A stretch of 64,000 bases of DNA from the NCBI RefSeq assembly GCF_016756595.1, contig NZ_AP023257.1, forward strand, positions 6,278,001-6,342,000. The letters are read 5' to 3'. Below are positions 37,679 to 46,830 of the stretch, piece by piece (the first letter of the stretch is position 1; each line of letters starts with the position of its first letter). The notes beneath the pieces are model-generated. The model was given only the letters and a program-made list of their open reading frames with translations. It did not search any database and had not been told where the DNA came from. Made by a program: the position numbers and the translations under genes. Source of the DNA: Mesorhizobium sp. L-2-11 (GTDB lineage Bacteria > Pseudomonadota > Alphaproteobacteria > Rhizobiales > Rhizobiaceae).

Positions 37679-38400
37679 ACGTAGGACGGCATAAGGCCGA
37701 ATACGGCATGGGCACCGCTCGGTCTGTATTGCACCCGTTCGAGCAGGTCCGCCAACAGGGAGAGCGCGGTGTGTCGGTGCCGGTGTATCGCAGGTCAACT
37801 TGAGGCCGCAGCAGCGGCGACGAACAAGCCCGGAGAGAGAGAGAGCGCTGGCGTAATAGATCAAGCTCGTACTCGTTGGCACTACCCTTCGATCCCGGCG
37901 GCGATCTGTCATTTCCCGTCGTGGTGCACAAACCGTCTTTTTGATCGCTTGATGCGGTGTCGACGACGCGACACACATCTCGACGAGTTCCTACCAGTCG
38001 CGGCTGTTGCGGGCAACCGCGACACCTCCCGCGCCGAAACTGCCCAACCTTACCAAGCAGATCTCGGACCATCTGGTCGAAGCCAGTACGTGCGACACCG
38101 CCGGCGGCCCAACGGCCGAGATCGTCTCCGATAGTGTCAATGCGAGATCAGCCACGGACCGTCAGGGGGGCGCATCGCCAAGCTTCTGCTTTCCGCCCGT
38201 GGACCGTTGCAGCGCCCTGCAAACCGAGGGGAGCTCGCCATCAGGCGCTGTAAACGCGCCGCAAGCTTGTATGCGGTTGGATCCTCGCGGATCGAAAACC
38301 ATGATGCAGCCATACGCATCGGCGGCGACGCTCCGGGCGGTCGGCCCATTCGTCAGCCATGTGACTGACCGGGATCATCACCACCTCGGACCGTTGTCGG
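37679..38400. other. Unassigned stretch upstream of the dpp leader
   Basis: About 700 bp with several open frames on both strands but none with a recognisable domain. Probably decayed DNA between the operon and the IS110 remnant. Confidence 0.35.
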
Positions 38401-38419
38401 CAGACGCTATTGCAGCTAC

Positions 38420-39395
38420 CAAACTCGTCCCGTCGAACGCTCCTCCATGCTTTATGGCGGACCCAGAGCTACTCCCGTCGGGATCTCGCCGGTCGTGACA
38501 AGTCGCCAGAATGCAATCAGTAGCTTGCGCGCCAAAGCCACGATCATCGTCTTGCGCGTACCGCCATGGCCATTGGCCGTTCTCGCGCAAAACCAGTGCA
38601 CCGGCGCGCTGTCCTTTTGGTATTGGAGGAACCGCCAAGCCAAAGAATCATGCCATAGTGGACGCGAGCGTTGCCGGCCCGCGCAAGACCTTTCTCGCGC
38701 CTGCTTGGCCACGTTGATCCGGCGCGCCGGTAAGTCCGGCATAGCGGGCGACGGCTCTCCGATCACGCAGGCCGCGTGAGAGAATCTCATTCACCAGCAT
38801 GTCCGCAGTCTCGATACCGACACCGATGATCCGCGCAAGAAGGCGAACCATTGCGAGCGCACGCTTCTCCGTGTCCAGAACCACCGAGAACTGCCGCAAC
38901 CGCTCCTGTTCGATCTCAAGGATTTATTCACGCAACAGGTGAAGCTGTCCGAGGTTACGGCGCAACTCGGCTCGGCTTCGTGCCGGTAGGGGCGTACCTT
39001 CCGCCGTATGCAGAGTCTCCAGTTTCTCGGCAGCTTTGCGCAGATTGGGTTTGAAGGCGCGAAGGCCGAAGCGAGCGAGGATTGCCTTAATGCGCTTGAC
39101 GATCCGCGTACGTTCGCGGACGAGATTGTCTCGTCACGGTTGGGACGGCGGGCCTCCTCCTCATTGATGGTTGGGATGGCTGCCATGCAGCGGCGCTTCT
39201 CGCGCCGCAGCCAGCCAAGAAAGCCACGCATCAGCAGTTCGGATCGAGGCGATCGGTCTTGGCACGCCGATGTTCACGGGAAACCTCGACGCTCGATGCA
39301 TGGATGACATAAGCTTCGACAGCGCGCGCCTGGAGCCAGCGTGCCAACCAAAAGCCGTCGTGTCCAGCCTCATAGATGGTGACATGGGGCGCTCC
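38420..39395 (-). pseudogene. IS110-family transposase, multiply frameshifted
   Basis: Pieces in order on the minus strand are TIYEAGHDGFWLARWL (about 39390), MRGFLGWLRREKRRCMAAIP (about 39230), RLRQFSVVLDTEKRALAMVR (about 38900), VGIETADMLVNEILSRGLRD with YAGLTGAPD (about 38740), and LAWRFLQYQKDSAPVHWFC and LARKLLIAFWRLVTTGEIPTG (to about 38430). These are the DEDD N-terminal domain and the C-terminal Transposase_20 domain of IS110. Frame shifts separate each piece. Confidence 0.8.
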
Positions 39396-39886
39396 TTAGT
39401 AGCTGCTCAACAGCGCCGAGGATGCCACACGCTCGCCCACAGCATCTACAGCGCTATTAACGGCGCGCTCGCGAGCGGCTTAAAACCGCCGAGCTACACC
39501 ACCTCGTGGGGCACGAGCCAGAGCACTCCGTAAGAGGCGGGCATAAGCCCGCTCCTCGCCCCGCCGCAGGTCCGGAGTTGCCGCCCTGGCCTTTGGACCT
39601 CAATCGACCGATCGAACGTTGAAAAACCAACAATTTGTAGTTTCGCAGACAACGACGAAACGGGGCGCAAATAGCCAAGGTATTGAACAACCAATCATTC
39701 TTCACTTGGCATAGTGTGTGCACTCCGAACTGCAACAGCCATCCACGAACGAAGCCGCTCAGTTCCGTATTGCAGTTTGCATGCGAGTGGCACTTGGACA
39801 GATGCCCGCGCCAACGAGAACGGGAGTAGACTCTTTCGCATCTCTAAATAACCCTACACAAGGAAGTGTTAAGAAGTAAAACTGCA
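39396..39886. other. Upstream region of the methyltransferase gene
   Basis: No gene. The last 150 bp are visibly more A+T-rich. I looked for a nod box and saw none. Confidence 0.4.
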
Positions 39887-40636
39887 ATGGAGCCGGATAT
39901 GCTTGACGAGTATGGTTATGATGATAATTTGTCATCGATGTATGAGGAGTATACAAATCTTATCGGCAGAGACACGGAGGCCGGCGAAGCTGCCGCCTTT
40001 CTTGAGCGATTTTGCATCAGAGGGAATGCCCTTGAACTTGGTATTGGAAACGGGCGCGTGGCGGGGCCGTTGAGTGAGCGCGGCGTGAGGGTCGAAGGTA
40101 TCGACAATTCGGACAGTATGTTGAAACTGCTCGCGGAGCGTACGTATCAGGTCGAGGCGTGGAAGGGGGACATTGCGAATTTTAGCGTAGAGCAAGTCTA
40201 CGACCTAGTCTTTTGTATATATGGCACGTTCACGCTGCTCTCCAACCGCGAAGACCAGATAGCTTGCCTCCGGTCTGCGGCGGCGGCGCTAAATAAGGAG
40301 GGAGTCTTAGTGATAGAAATACGCGTGCCAGTCTTGGGTGGTTTCGTTAATAGGCAGCGGATTACGGCAAGGCTATTTGATGACAAAAATACTTTCGTGG
40401 ACACAGAAACGCACGACCCACTGAACCAAACCGTAACGTCAACCAGCCTCTGGTTTTCTGGTAAGTCTATTAGGCGTTGGCCACAACGCATTCGTTACGT
40501 CTATCATCAAGAGCTCGATACCATGGCCGAATGCGTGGGCTTGGAATTGGCGGAGCGTTGGGAGAACTGGATGAGAGATGGGTTCACAGATACTTCCGAA
40601 CGCCATATTTCAGTGTATCGGCGAGCCAGCCCATAG
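39887..40636 (+). CDS. Class I SAM-dependent methyltransferase
   Basis: A 249-residue methyltransferase. The SAM-binding motif I is ALELGIGNGRVAGPLSERG (about residue 50), the acidic post-I is VEGIDNSDSMLKLL (about 72), with motif IV region YDLVFCIYGTFTLL (about 105) and the strand LNKEGVLVIEIRVP. Layout is that of small-molecule (often N- or C-) methyltransferases; the acceptor cannot be told. The ATG at 39887 follows AAGAAG; GTG at 39866 would add seven residues. G+C is visibly lower than in neighbouring genes, suggesting foreign origin. No operon partner is adjacent, though an ATP-grasp ligase gene lies 6.2 kb downstream beyond IS debris. Confidence 0.78.
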   Translation: MEPDMLDEYGYDDNLSSMYEEYTNLIGRDTEAGEAAAFLERFCIRGNALELGIGNGRVAGPLSERGVRVEGIDNSDSMLKLLAERTYQVEAWKGDIANFSVEQVYDLVFCIYGTFTLLSNREDQIACLRSAAAALNKEGVLVIEIRVPVLGGFVNRQRITARLFDDKNTFVDTETHDPLNQTVTSTSLWFSGKSIRRWPQRIRYVYHQELDTMAECVGLELAERWENWMRDGFTDTSERHISVYRRASP

Positions 40637-41030
40637 TCCATGTCCTGCCGGTGAATCAATGCAATTTGCATTTTGCTGACCGGCAATTAGCTCAGCCAGT
40701 CGGCTTTCGCCCTCACAGATTCGGGCGAGGGGATTTCCTGACCCGGCTTTTCCCGAGAGTAACCAACGTCATCTCCGAGCGTGCGGCCAAGTGCGAATAA
40801 TGCGCGGAGCGGGCAGGCAGACGCGTGCCATCAGGGTCTCGAACCTCCGACCGGCCCATGCGCCGACTTTTTCTGGCCGCGCCGTCTCAGACAGCGCAGC
40901 CACGTCCGACGCACTTCCTCGTTGAACCGTTCAGTGCAAGGTAGTCGTGCGGGCTCCCTTAGTTGCCGTAGTGTGCGCGCAAACGGCTGCGGACCACTCG
41001 TGCTGCGTAGCCAGTGGCGCGTGCATGAGT
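40637..41030. other. Spacer
   Basis: About 390 bp without recognised gene or repeat. Confidence 0.3.
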
Positions 41031-41126
41031 CGCCAAGGCTATTTGGCGAAGGCCGGACACGGCGGCGAGAAGTTTGTCATTCTCGACCCGACGAACTGGC
41101 ACGAATCCGACCAGGGTCAATGCTGA
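41031..41126 (+). pseudogene. Short fragment of a DppA-like binding protein
   Basis: The frame reads YLAKAGHGGEKFVILDPTNW before a stop at 41124-41126. It matches the part of the intact DppA-like protein with KEAGYAGEKVVILDPTDW. Only about 30 codons remain. It directly precedes a capA fragment, as at the other peptide-transporter/capA sites. Confidence 0.65.
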
Positions 41127-41470
41127 ACAGTGACATCGTCCCGATCTTGCGGGGTGCAGATGTCACGTTTGGCAACATGGAAACGAATATCTTCTACAGC
41201 CGCCACTTCAAGGGAAGTCCTGAAGCAGAGTACGGTGGTGCATATCACGTAAGCCCGCAGCGATTGGACCTGATTTAAGGGCGATGGGCTTCTATATCGT
41301 GAGTTAGGCCAACAACCACACACTCGACTGGGCTCGAAGGCATGCGCGAGACATGCCGCGTTCTTGATCAAAGCGGAATCGCCTAGGTGTGGGCGAGAAC
41401 CTGGCATAAGGCTGGCGCAGCTCGCTTTCCGGAAACTCCCGCGGGCGCGTGGCACTGGTCTCCTTTGCGT
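41120..41470 (+). pseudogene. Third capA-like copy, fragment
   Basis: Frames encode GADVTFGNMETNIF and FKGSPEAEYGGAYHVS, then ANNHTLDWA, CRVLDQSGIA, and AGAARFPETP with VALVSFA, in the same order as the intact copy (FGNLEVNIFD, EAEYGG, ANNHTLDW, AQAGAARFLET). It has several stops and shifts and is cut near 41475 by IS21 debris. Unlike the other two copies it lies on the plus strand. Confidence 0.75.
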
Positions 41471-41479
41471 AGTATTACA

Positions 41480-41958
41480 CGCCCATGGAGGATTTCAGGT
41501 GCAAGCGCCTTCAGCTCGCGCCGCCAGCCAGTGACACGCCGCTCACCATGCCGCAGGCTGAGTACGAGGCCGTGCTCGGTCGCAAGCTCCTGCCGGATGA
41601 CGTCGGCGTTGCCACTATGCCTGAAGACCCGCTCACGCAGCCACCCGTCCGGTCCGTCCAGCGCCGATCGCCGTACCAGCCGCCGGGAGAGTCGCCACCC
41701 ACCTTGACGAAGGTATCGTCGCACCGTGTTGCGCGCATCCGAACTCATGCGCCAGCCGCTTGGCACCCAGCCAAGCCCGTGCAGCCGTATCATCGCCGCC
41801 ACCTCGTCAGGCTGCAGCATCTCCTCTCCCCGCGTCACAGAAACACGCGGGCAAGATGGCCAGATTCTATCGTTTCCATCCTTCCCTCCTCGATCACGAA
41901 GAGAGGTCAGTTCCTCGTGTCGTTAGTGGGTCAATTTCTCAGGCCGCCCGTTAGCGGT
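41480..41958 (-). pseudogene. istA: IS21-type istA N-terminal remnant with one element end
   Basis: The minus-strand frame to 41838 encodes MLQPDEVAAMIRLHGLGW, RNTVRRYLRQGG, SALDGPDGWLRERVFRHSGN and DVIRQELATEHGLVLSL, parallel to IstA of the intact IS21 at 15364. It lacks the catalytic core. Upstream (about 41885-41950) lie the terminal GTCAGTTCCTCGTGTCG and GGTCAATTTCTC repeats of that IS21 type. Confidence 0.8.
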
Positions 41959-42146
41959 CACGAGGAACATCGATCTCCAGCTTGCCGGTCTCGGTCGTCA
42001 CCGTCTTGCGGCTATAGCCGTTACGGGTATTGCCAGCGTCTTCGTCGCTCGCCAGATGATGGTCCATCTCCGCGTTCAGCGCGCGCTCGGTCAGAGCGTT
42101 CTTGAGCGTATCAAGCAGGCCGCCCTGTTCGAAGGCAGCACTCGAG
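41955..42146 (-). pseudogene. IS256-type transposase N-terminal fragment
   Basis: The minus-strand frame contains GGLLDTLKNALTERALNAEM, DHHLASDEDAGNTRNGYS and KTVTTETGKLEIDVPRDR, the typical N-terminus of IS256/mutator transposases. It is a different subtype from the fuller IS256-like element at 42303-43723. It is cut at both ends by IS21 sequences. Confidence 0.75.
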
Positions 42147-42302
42147 AGGCGACGGACGTTATGGCCGGATCCTCAAGCAACTCGCCAAAACCGACCTTCT
42201 CATTCTCGATGACTGGGGACCGGAAAAACTCAATGATGACCAGCGGCGTGATGTGCTGGAGATCATTGAAGACCGCTACGAACGCCGATCGACAATCGTC
42301 AC

Positions 42303-43723
42303 GGTAGCGTCCGTCAACGTGGTGTAATTTCGGGTGTGGTTCCGGGCCGTCATGATCAGGCGGCTCTCGGTGTAATCTGAAGCGTCTTTTCCTCCTCTAT
42401 TGCTGGTGGGGTGAGGTCGGCCATGGCCTCGACCTGCATGTATCGGTGCTGAAGCTGCCACTCATCGTTGGCTTCGAGGAGGACCGCGCCGATCAGGCGG
42501 ACGATGCTGTCCTCGTTCGGGAAGATGCCGACGACATCGGCGCGGCGCTTCACCTCCTTGTTCAGCCGCTCCAGCGGGTTCGTGCTGTGCAGCTTCGTTC
42601 GGTGCTGGGCCGGGAATGCCATGTAGGCGAGCACGTCGGCTTCGGCGTCGTCCATGAAGGTTCCCAGCTTCGGCCATCTGGCGCGGAGCTGGTCGGCGAC
42701 ATGCCGCCAGGTCTGGACGGCGTTGTCGTGGTCGGGCTGGATGAAGGCCTGCCGGATCGCAGCCGCGACCATGGTGTGCTGGCCCTTGGGAACGTAGGCG
42801 AGCGCGTTGCGCATGGCGTGAACCCGGCATCTTTGCCATGTCGCGCCGAGCACGCGGGTGATGGCGGCCTTCAGTCCTTCGTGTGCATCGGAGATGACCA
42901 GCTTCACGCCGGTCAGGCCGCGGCGCACCAGATCGCGCAGGAAGCTCGTCCAGAACGGCTCGGCCTCGGACGGGCCATGTGCAGGCCGACGATCTCGCGC
43001 TTGCCGTCGGTGTTGACGGCAACCGCGATTATCGCCGCCACCGAGACGATGCGCCCGCCCTCGCGCACCTTCAGGTAGGTGGCGTCGAGCCACAGATAGG
43101 GCCAGTCACCGGCAAGGGGGCGCTTGAGGAAGGCGTTCACCCGCTCGTCGATGTCCTTGCACAGCTTCGACACGGACGACTTCGAGATGCCGGTCATGCC
43201 CATGGCCTGCACCAGTTCATCGACCTTGCGGGTTGAGACGCCGTTGATCCATGCCTCCTGGATTACGGCGACCAGCGCCTTCTCCACCGTCTTCCTCGGC
43301 TCCAGGAAGCCTGGAAAGTAGGCCCCGTTGCGCATCTTCGGGATCTTCAGGTTCAGCGTGCCAAGCCGCGTGTCGAGCGAGCGCTCGCGGTAGCCGTTGC
43401 GCCACGTCTGGCGGGCCTCGCCGCGCTCATAGCGGCCTGCACCGATCAGGCCGTCGACATCGGCCTCCATGATCAGTTGCAGCACGTTCTCGGCAATGAC
43501 GCGCAGAAAATCGGCGTCACCGCTCTTCGCGGCAAGCTCGGCCAGCGGTAGTCTGTCATCGGTCATCGGGGGTTCCCTTTCGGTCAGGTTGAAGTCCTCA
43601 AACTCCACCTTATCCGACAGGCCCGGTGACCACCCGACGCTCGGCGAAACTGGCAGCGAAATCTCCACCGCAAAGTCCACCCGCATCGCTCCCCGAAATT
43701 ACACCACGTGCGCGGACGTTACC
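42303..43723 (-). mobile_element. IS256-family element with about 34-bp inverted repeats and 8-bp target duplication
   Basis: The ends GGTAGCGTCCG and GTGGTGTAATTTCGGG (left, from 42303) match inverted GGTAACGTCCG and GTGGTGTAATTTCGGG (right, to 43723). Flanks ATCGTCAC (42295-42302) and ATCGTCCC (43724-43731) are an 8-bp target duplication with one mismatch. It is inserted in the istB remnant. Its transposase gene has a frameshift. Confidence 0.85.
42356..43566 (-). pseudogene. IS256/mutator-type transposase, one-base deletion
   Basis: From the ATG at 43566, MTDDRLPLAELAAKSGDAD and the DDE-core start (WLDATYLKVREGGRIVSVAA, first Asp) are in frame up to EIVGLHM near 42975. One base is missing there (expected GLHIGPSEAEPFW). 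The rest, SEAEPFWTSFLRDLVRRGL, LVISDAHEGLKAAITRVLGA, and STNPLERLNKEVKRR with the glutamate, is in the next frame and ends at 42356. A full transposase would be about 400 residues. Confidence 0.85.
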
Positions 43724-43811
43724 ATCGTCCCCAGCCAGTTGCCTCTGGATCGCTGGTACGAGATCATTGCAAACCCAAGCAACGCAAAATACCCCTGTTG
43801 TTGATCGGTTG

Positions 43812-44285
43812 GTGTCTCATGTCACGGTAGTTGACCGTCGACATGCGCTCTGTGGACAGCGGTTTGAGGTGGCATCACTTCGGTCGGGGCGCGGACCTGC
43901 CTTTATTGTCATCCGCCTTCCGGATGGTCGGTCACGCAATATCCGCCGGTCAGTGACGGATTTGTCGCCTGCTAGCAATGATGATCTTGAACATCGTAGC
44001 GCAGCGAGAAAGTTAATATCCGTTCGGACTTTGCTTCCTTTAGTGTATTATGCGCGAATCACCTTTGGTAACTCAATAGCGAGTTGCGATGGTTGCTCAT
44101 GCTTTGGCGCATCGGATTGCGGTGTCTCTACAGGAGACCAGTATTCCACTGGTAAGAATCAAGCCAGATACGCCCAGCCTTTGGAACAATCTCCCACCAG
44201 TATCTCAGCACCAAGTCGCGCAGATGCTCGCGACTCTGATCCGCCGGATGCCGCCGAACGCGCCAGCGGCGAGGGAGCGGTTTGA
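43812..44285 (+). CDS. DUF5372-type protein of the serine-recombinase element
   Basis: A frame beginning at the GTG at 43812 encodes VVDRRHALCGQRFEVASLR, FIVIRLPDGRSRNIRRSVTD, the pattern of small beta-rich DUF5372 proteins that precede large serine recombinases. The conserved part ends near residue 70; the rest of the frame overlaps the next ORF and may reflect a lost stop or a shift. The role of these proteins is unknown. Confidence 0.55.
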   Translation: MSHVTVVDRRHALCGQRFEVASLRSGRGPAFIVIRLPDGRSRNIRRSVTDLSPASNDDLEHRSAARKLISVRTLLPLVYYARITFGNSIASCDGCSCFGASDCGVSTGDQYSTGKNQARYAQPLEQSPTSISAPSRADARDSDPPDAAERASGEGAV

Positions 44286-44310
44286 TGTTGGCTATTCCGA
44301 GCAGTTCTGA
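44089..44310 (+). CDS. Small conserved ORF preceding the serine recombinase
   Basis: A 73-residue ORF (MVAHALAHRIAVSLQETSIP, then PSLWNNLPPVSQHQVAQMLA and LIRRMPPN) whose end overlaps the recombinase start. A short ORF with the LWNxLPP pattern is common between DUF5372 and the recombinase in such elements. It has no known function. Confidence 0.6.
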   Translation: MVAHALAHRIAVSLQETSIPLVRIKPDTPSLWNNLPPVSQHQVAQMLATLIRRMPPNAPAARERFDVGYSEQF

Positions 44311-46227
44311 CGAGCGGCTCACGACCGTCCGGCGTTCAAAGTTCGCTTACGTGTATGTGCGCCAATCCTCGATAAACCAGGTGCGCCACCATCAGGAAAG
44401 CACCGAACTTCAGTACAGCTTGGTGGACCGCGCCGTCAGGTTGGGCTGGCCGCCGGACCGTGTAGTCGTCATCGATGAGGATCTTGGAAAATCGGGAAAC
44501 GGCCAAGTCGAGCGTGGCGGCTTCCAACGGCTCATCGCCGAGATCGGGCTCGGCAACGCGGGTCTGGTGGTCAGCCTCGATGCATCTCGATTGGCGCGCA
44601 ACAACCGGGATTGGCATCAACTCCTCGAGTTGTGTTCATTGTTCGGCGTTATCATCGCCGATGGCGAGCGCCTCTACGATCCCTGCGCCTATCACGACCG
44701 CCTACTGTTAGGGCTCTCGGGGATCATGAGTGAAGCGGAGTTGCACCAGATCCGCATCCGCCTGCATCAAGGGGAGCGGCCTGCGCACGCATGACCTGCG
44801 TGTACCGGTGCGGCCGCTTCGCGGGCCGGCGCCCCAAGAGCTGGTGTGGCGAGACGCCACCATCGCCCATGTCCATCATATTTTGCACAACCCGGCCTAT
44901 GCCGGCGCATATGTCTACGGCCGGCGCCGAATAAATGCGGTCCGCCAAGGTCCAGGTTCGCACCGCGCAACCTCGAAGGTGGCCATTGACGACTGGGAGG
45001 TTTGCATCAAAGACGCACACCCTGGTTATATTAACTGGGAGGAGTTCATGGCCAATCAGAGACGCCTCGCCGACAACACCAATCAATACGAGGCCGGCCA
45101 CCGCGGCGCGCCACGCAAGGGCATTGCTTTGCTGCAGGGCTTAGCGGTCTGCGGCCAGTGCGGACGGCGGATGACCGTGCGCTATAGCGGCCCCGACAGT
45201 GCATGCCCCGTCTACTGCTGCCTGGCGGACCGCAACCAGACCGGCAGCTCTCTCTGTCAGGAGGTTCGGGCGCCCGCAGTAGATGAGTTGGTTGCCCAAA
45301 CCCTCCTGAAGGCGTTGGAACCTGACCAAATCGCCATCGCCATCGCTGCGCTCGACGAGATTGCGGAGGAAACGCGGAGCCTCGAGAAACAATGGGCGCT
45401 ACGGCGGGAACGTGCGCGGTATGACGCCGAGCGGGCTCGACGACAATACGACACCGTGGAACCGGAAAATCGTCTCGTCGCCAGAACCCTGGAAAAGGCA
45501 TGGGAAGACAAGCTGCGCTTGGTCGGTGAGATCGAGCAAGAATATCGTCGGTGGAAAGACCGAGAGCCCTTGGTGTTACAGGCACAGGATCACGCGGCGC
45601 TTCAGGAACTCGCCGAGAATTTGCCGGCTATCTGGCACTCAGAAACCACCCAGCCAGAAGACCGCAAACGTATCTTGCGCTTCATCGTGCAGGAGGTCGT
45701 TCTAGACCAGAAGAAGATACGCGGCCAGGTCGCCATCAAGATTCTTTGGCAGACCGGCGCAACCAGCGAACATCAAATCCAACGCCGAGTTCAATCTTAC
45801 GATCGAGACTATGGCGAACTCGAGCTTGTGCGTGAGCGGATCACGCAACTCAATGCTGCGGGCGATATGGATAGGCAAATCGCCAAAATATTGAATGAAG
45901 AGGGCGTCCGCTCGTCGCGAGGCAAGCTGTTCAGCTATGAGAAACATCTGGCTCTTACGCCACCGTTGGGGAATCCCCACAGCCAAGATCAACGGCGTCG
46001 CAGCCAATCCGCCGCGCTGGCCTGATGGAACCTACTCTGTACAGGGCGCAGCCGCTGCAATCGGCGTGACGGCTCAAACCATCTTCGACTACCTCGCCCA
46101 GGGCCTTGTCCACGGTCGGCAAAGCACGAAAGGCCAGCCTTGGCAAATCAGCCTTTCCAGCGACCAGATCGATCAACTTCAACGCCGAATGCAACGGACC
46201 AGGCGATCAAGGAAAGATGCATCATGA
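44285..46227 (+). pseudogene. Large serine recombinase, deleted and frameshifted
   Basis: The resolvase domain (FAYVYVRQSSINQVRHHQES with the catalytic serine pair region; LGKSGNGQVERGGFQRLIAE; SLDASRLARNNRDW) is intact to about 44770. It then joins by deletion and shift to LRVPVRPLRGPAPQELVWRD and HHILHNPAYAGAYVYGRRR, a zinc-ribbon part (GLAVCGQCGRRMTVRYSG), and a coiled coil. A second shift near 45940 places the last part, LLRHRWGIPTAKINGV to [19 protein letters not shown], in another frame ending 46227. Confidence 0.82.
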
Positions 46228-46415
46228 AGCATTCGCGGACCCAACCCTGGCCGATGCCATCCTGGACCGCCTCGTTCACAACGCCTATCGCATCGATCTC
46301 ACCGGTGAAAGCATGCGAAAACAGCGCTCGCCAAGAGCGTCTGAAACAGCGCAAGCTTGACCGGAAACGAAACCCAATCCAAACATCAACGAGACCCAGG
46401 ATCAGTCCGAAAAAT

Positions 46416-46504
46416 GGCCGGCTTCAAATCGGAACACCGGCCGGAATGAAATCGGAATGACTGGCCGGCTTCAAATCGGAATCGATGGCCGGCTTCGTCG
46501 GAAT
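46416..46504. repeat. Three tandem terminal repeats of the second IS21 element
   Basis: GGCCGGCTTCAAATCGGAA occurs at 46416-46434 and 46463-46481, and a shortened copy GGCCGGCTTCGTCGGAA at about 46487-46503. Repeated end motifs of this kind are characteristic of IS21 termini, where IstA binds. This marks the right end of the element whose istB is in pieces. Confidence 0.75.
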
Positions 46505-46830
46505 CCGCAGTGGGAATCCTTTTTACCCATTATGCCGCCCGCACACGGAATTCCTGACAGTTCCCGCACGCAAAGGCAGGATGACTGACTGGTTAAGCTT
46601 GCGACCCTTGAGCATCGCAACGCTCCGAAATTCGTTGAATCGTTCGGTGCCACACCACCAGTAAACCAACACGTGGCAACAAATCCTTCAAACTAAATTG
46701 CAGAATCTTTATGATCGCAGATCGCTGACAATGGTACGGTCTCCGCAAGTCTGAGGTCTCGCACGGCTAACAAAAGCTGTTGCCGATTCTCGCCCGGACT
46801 GCCGCACAGCACGCAAGGAGGTCGACGCCA
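46505..46830. other. Spacer upstream of the ATP-grasp gene
   Basis: About 320 bp, A+T-richer toward the gene. No regulatory box of the 44-bp type and no other gene seen. Confidence 0.35.

Larger units (their letters stand above)
43779..46244 (+). mobile_element. Serine-recombinase element (DUF5372, small ORF, large recombinase) in istB
   Basis: The segment between istB pieces 2 and 3 holds three genes transcribed one way: a DUF5372-type protein, a small overlapping ORF and a large serine recombinase. It is flanked by ACCCAA at 43773-43778 and 46239-46244, which would be one copy in the uninterrupted gene. The recombinase is broken, so the element is dead. Confidence 0.72.
42152..46360 (+). 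pseudogene. istB: Second IS21-type istB, in three pieces
   Basis: Piece 1 (42152-42302) encodes RILKQLAKTDLLILDDWGPE and DVLEIIEDRYERRSTIV, the Walker B region. An IS256-like element interrupts it at 42303. Piece 2 (43724-43778) continues IVPSQLPLDRWYEIIANP. A serine-recombinase element interrupts it again, and piece 3 (46239-46360) finishes [20 protein letters not shown] and ends at 46360. The Walker A half is absent, so the 5' part was already lost. Confidence 0.85.

Noticed and set aside
37322..37978. 218-codon minus-strand frame upstream of dppA
   Set aside because: No domain and box E lies inside it; composition looks like non-coding DNA.
39500..39886. Possible nod box before the methyltransferase (NodS-like idea)
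   Set aside because: The nod box consensus spacing was not found, and the protein's motifs are general methyltransferase ones.
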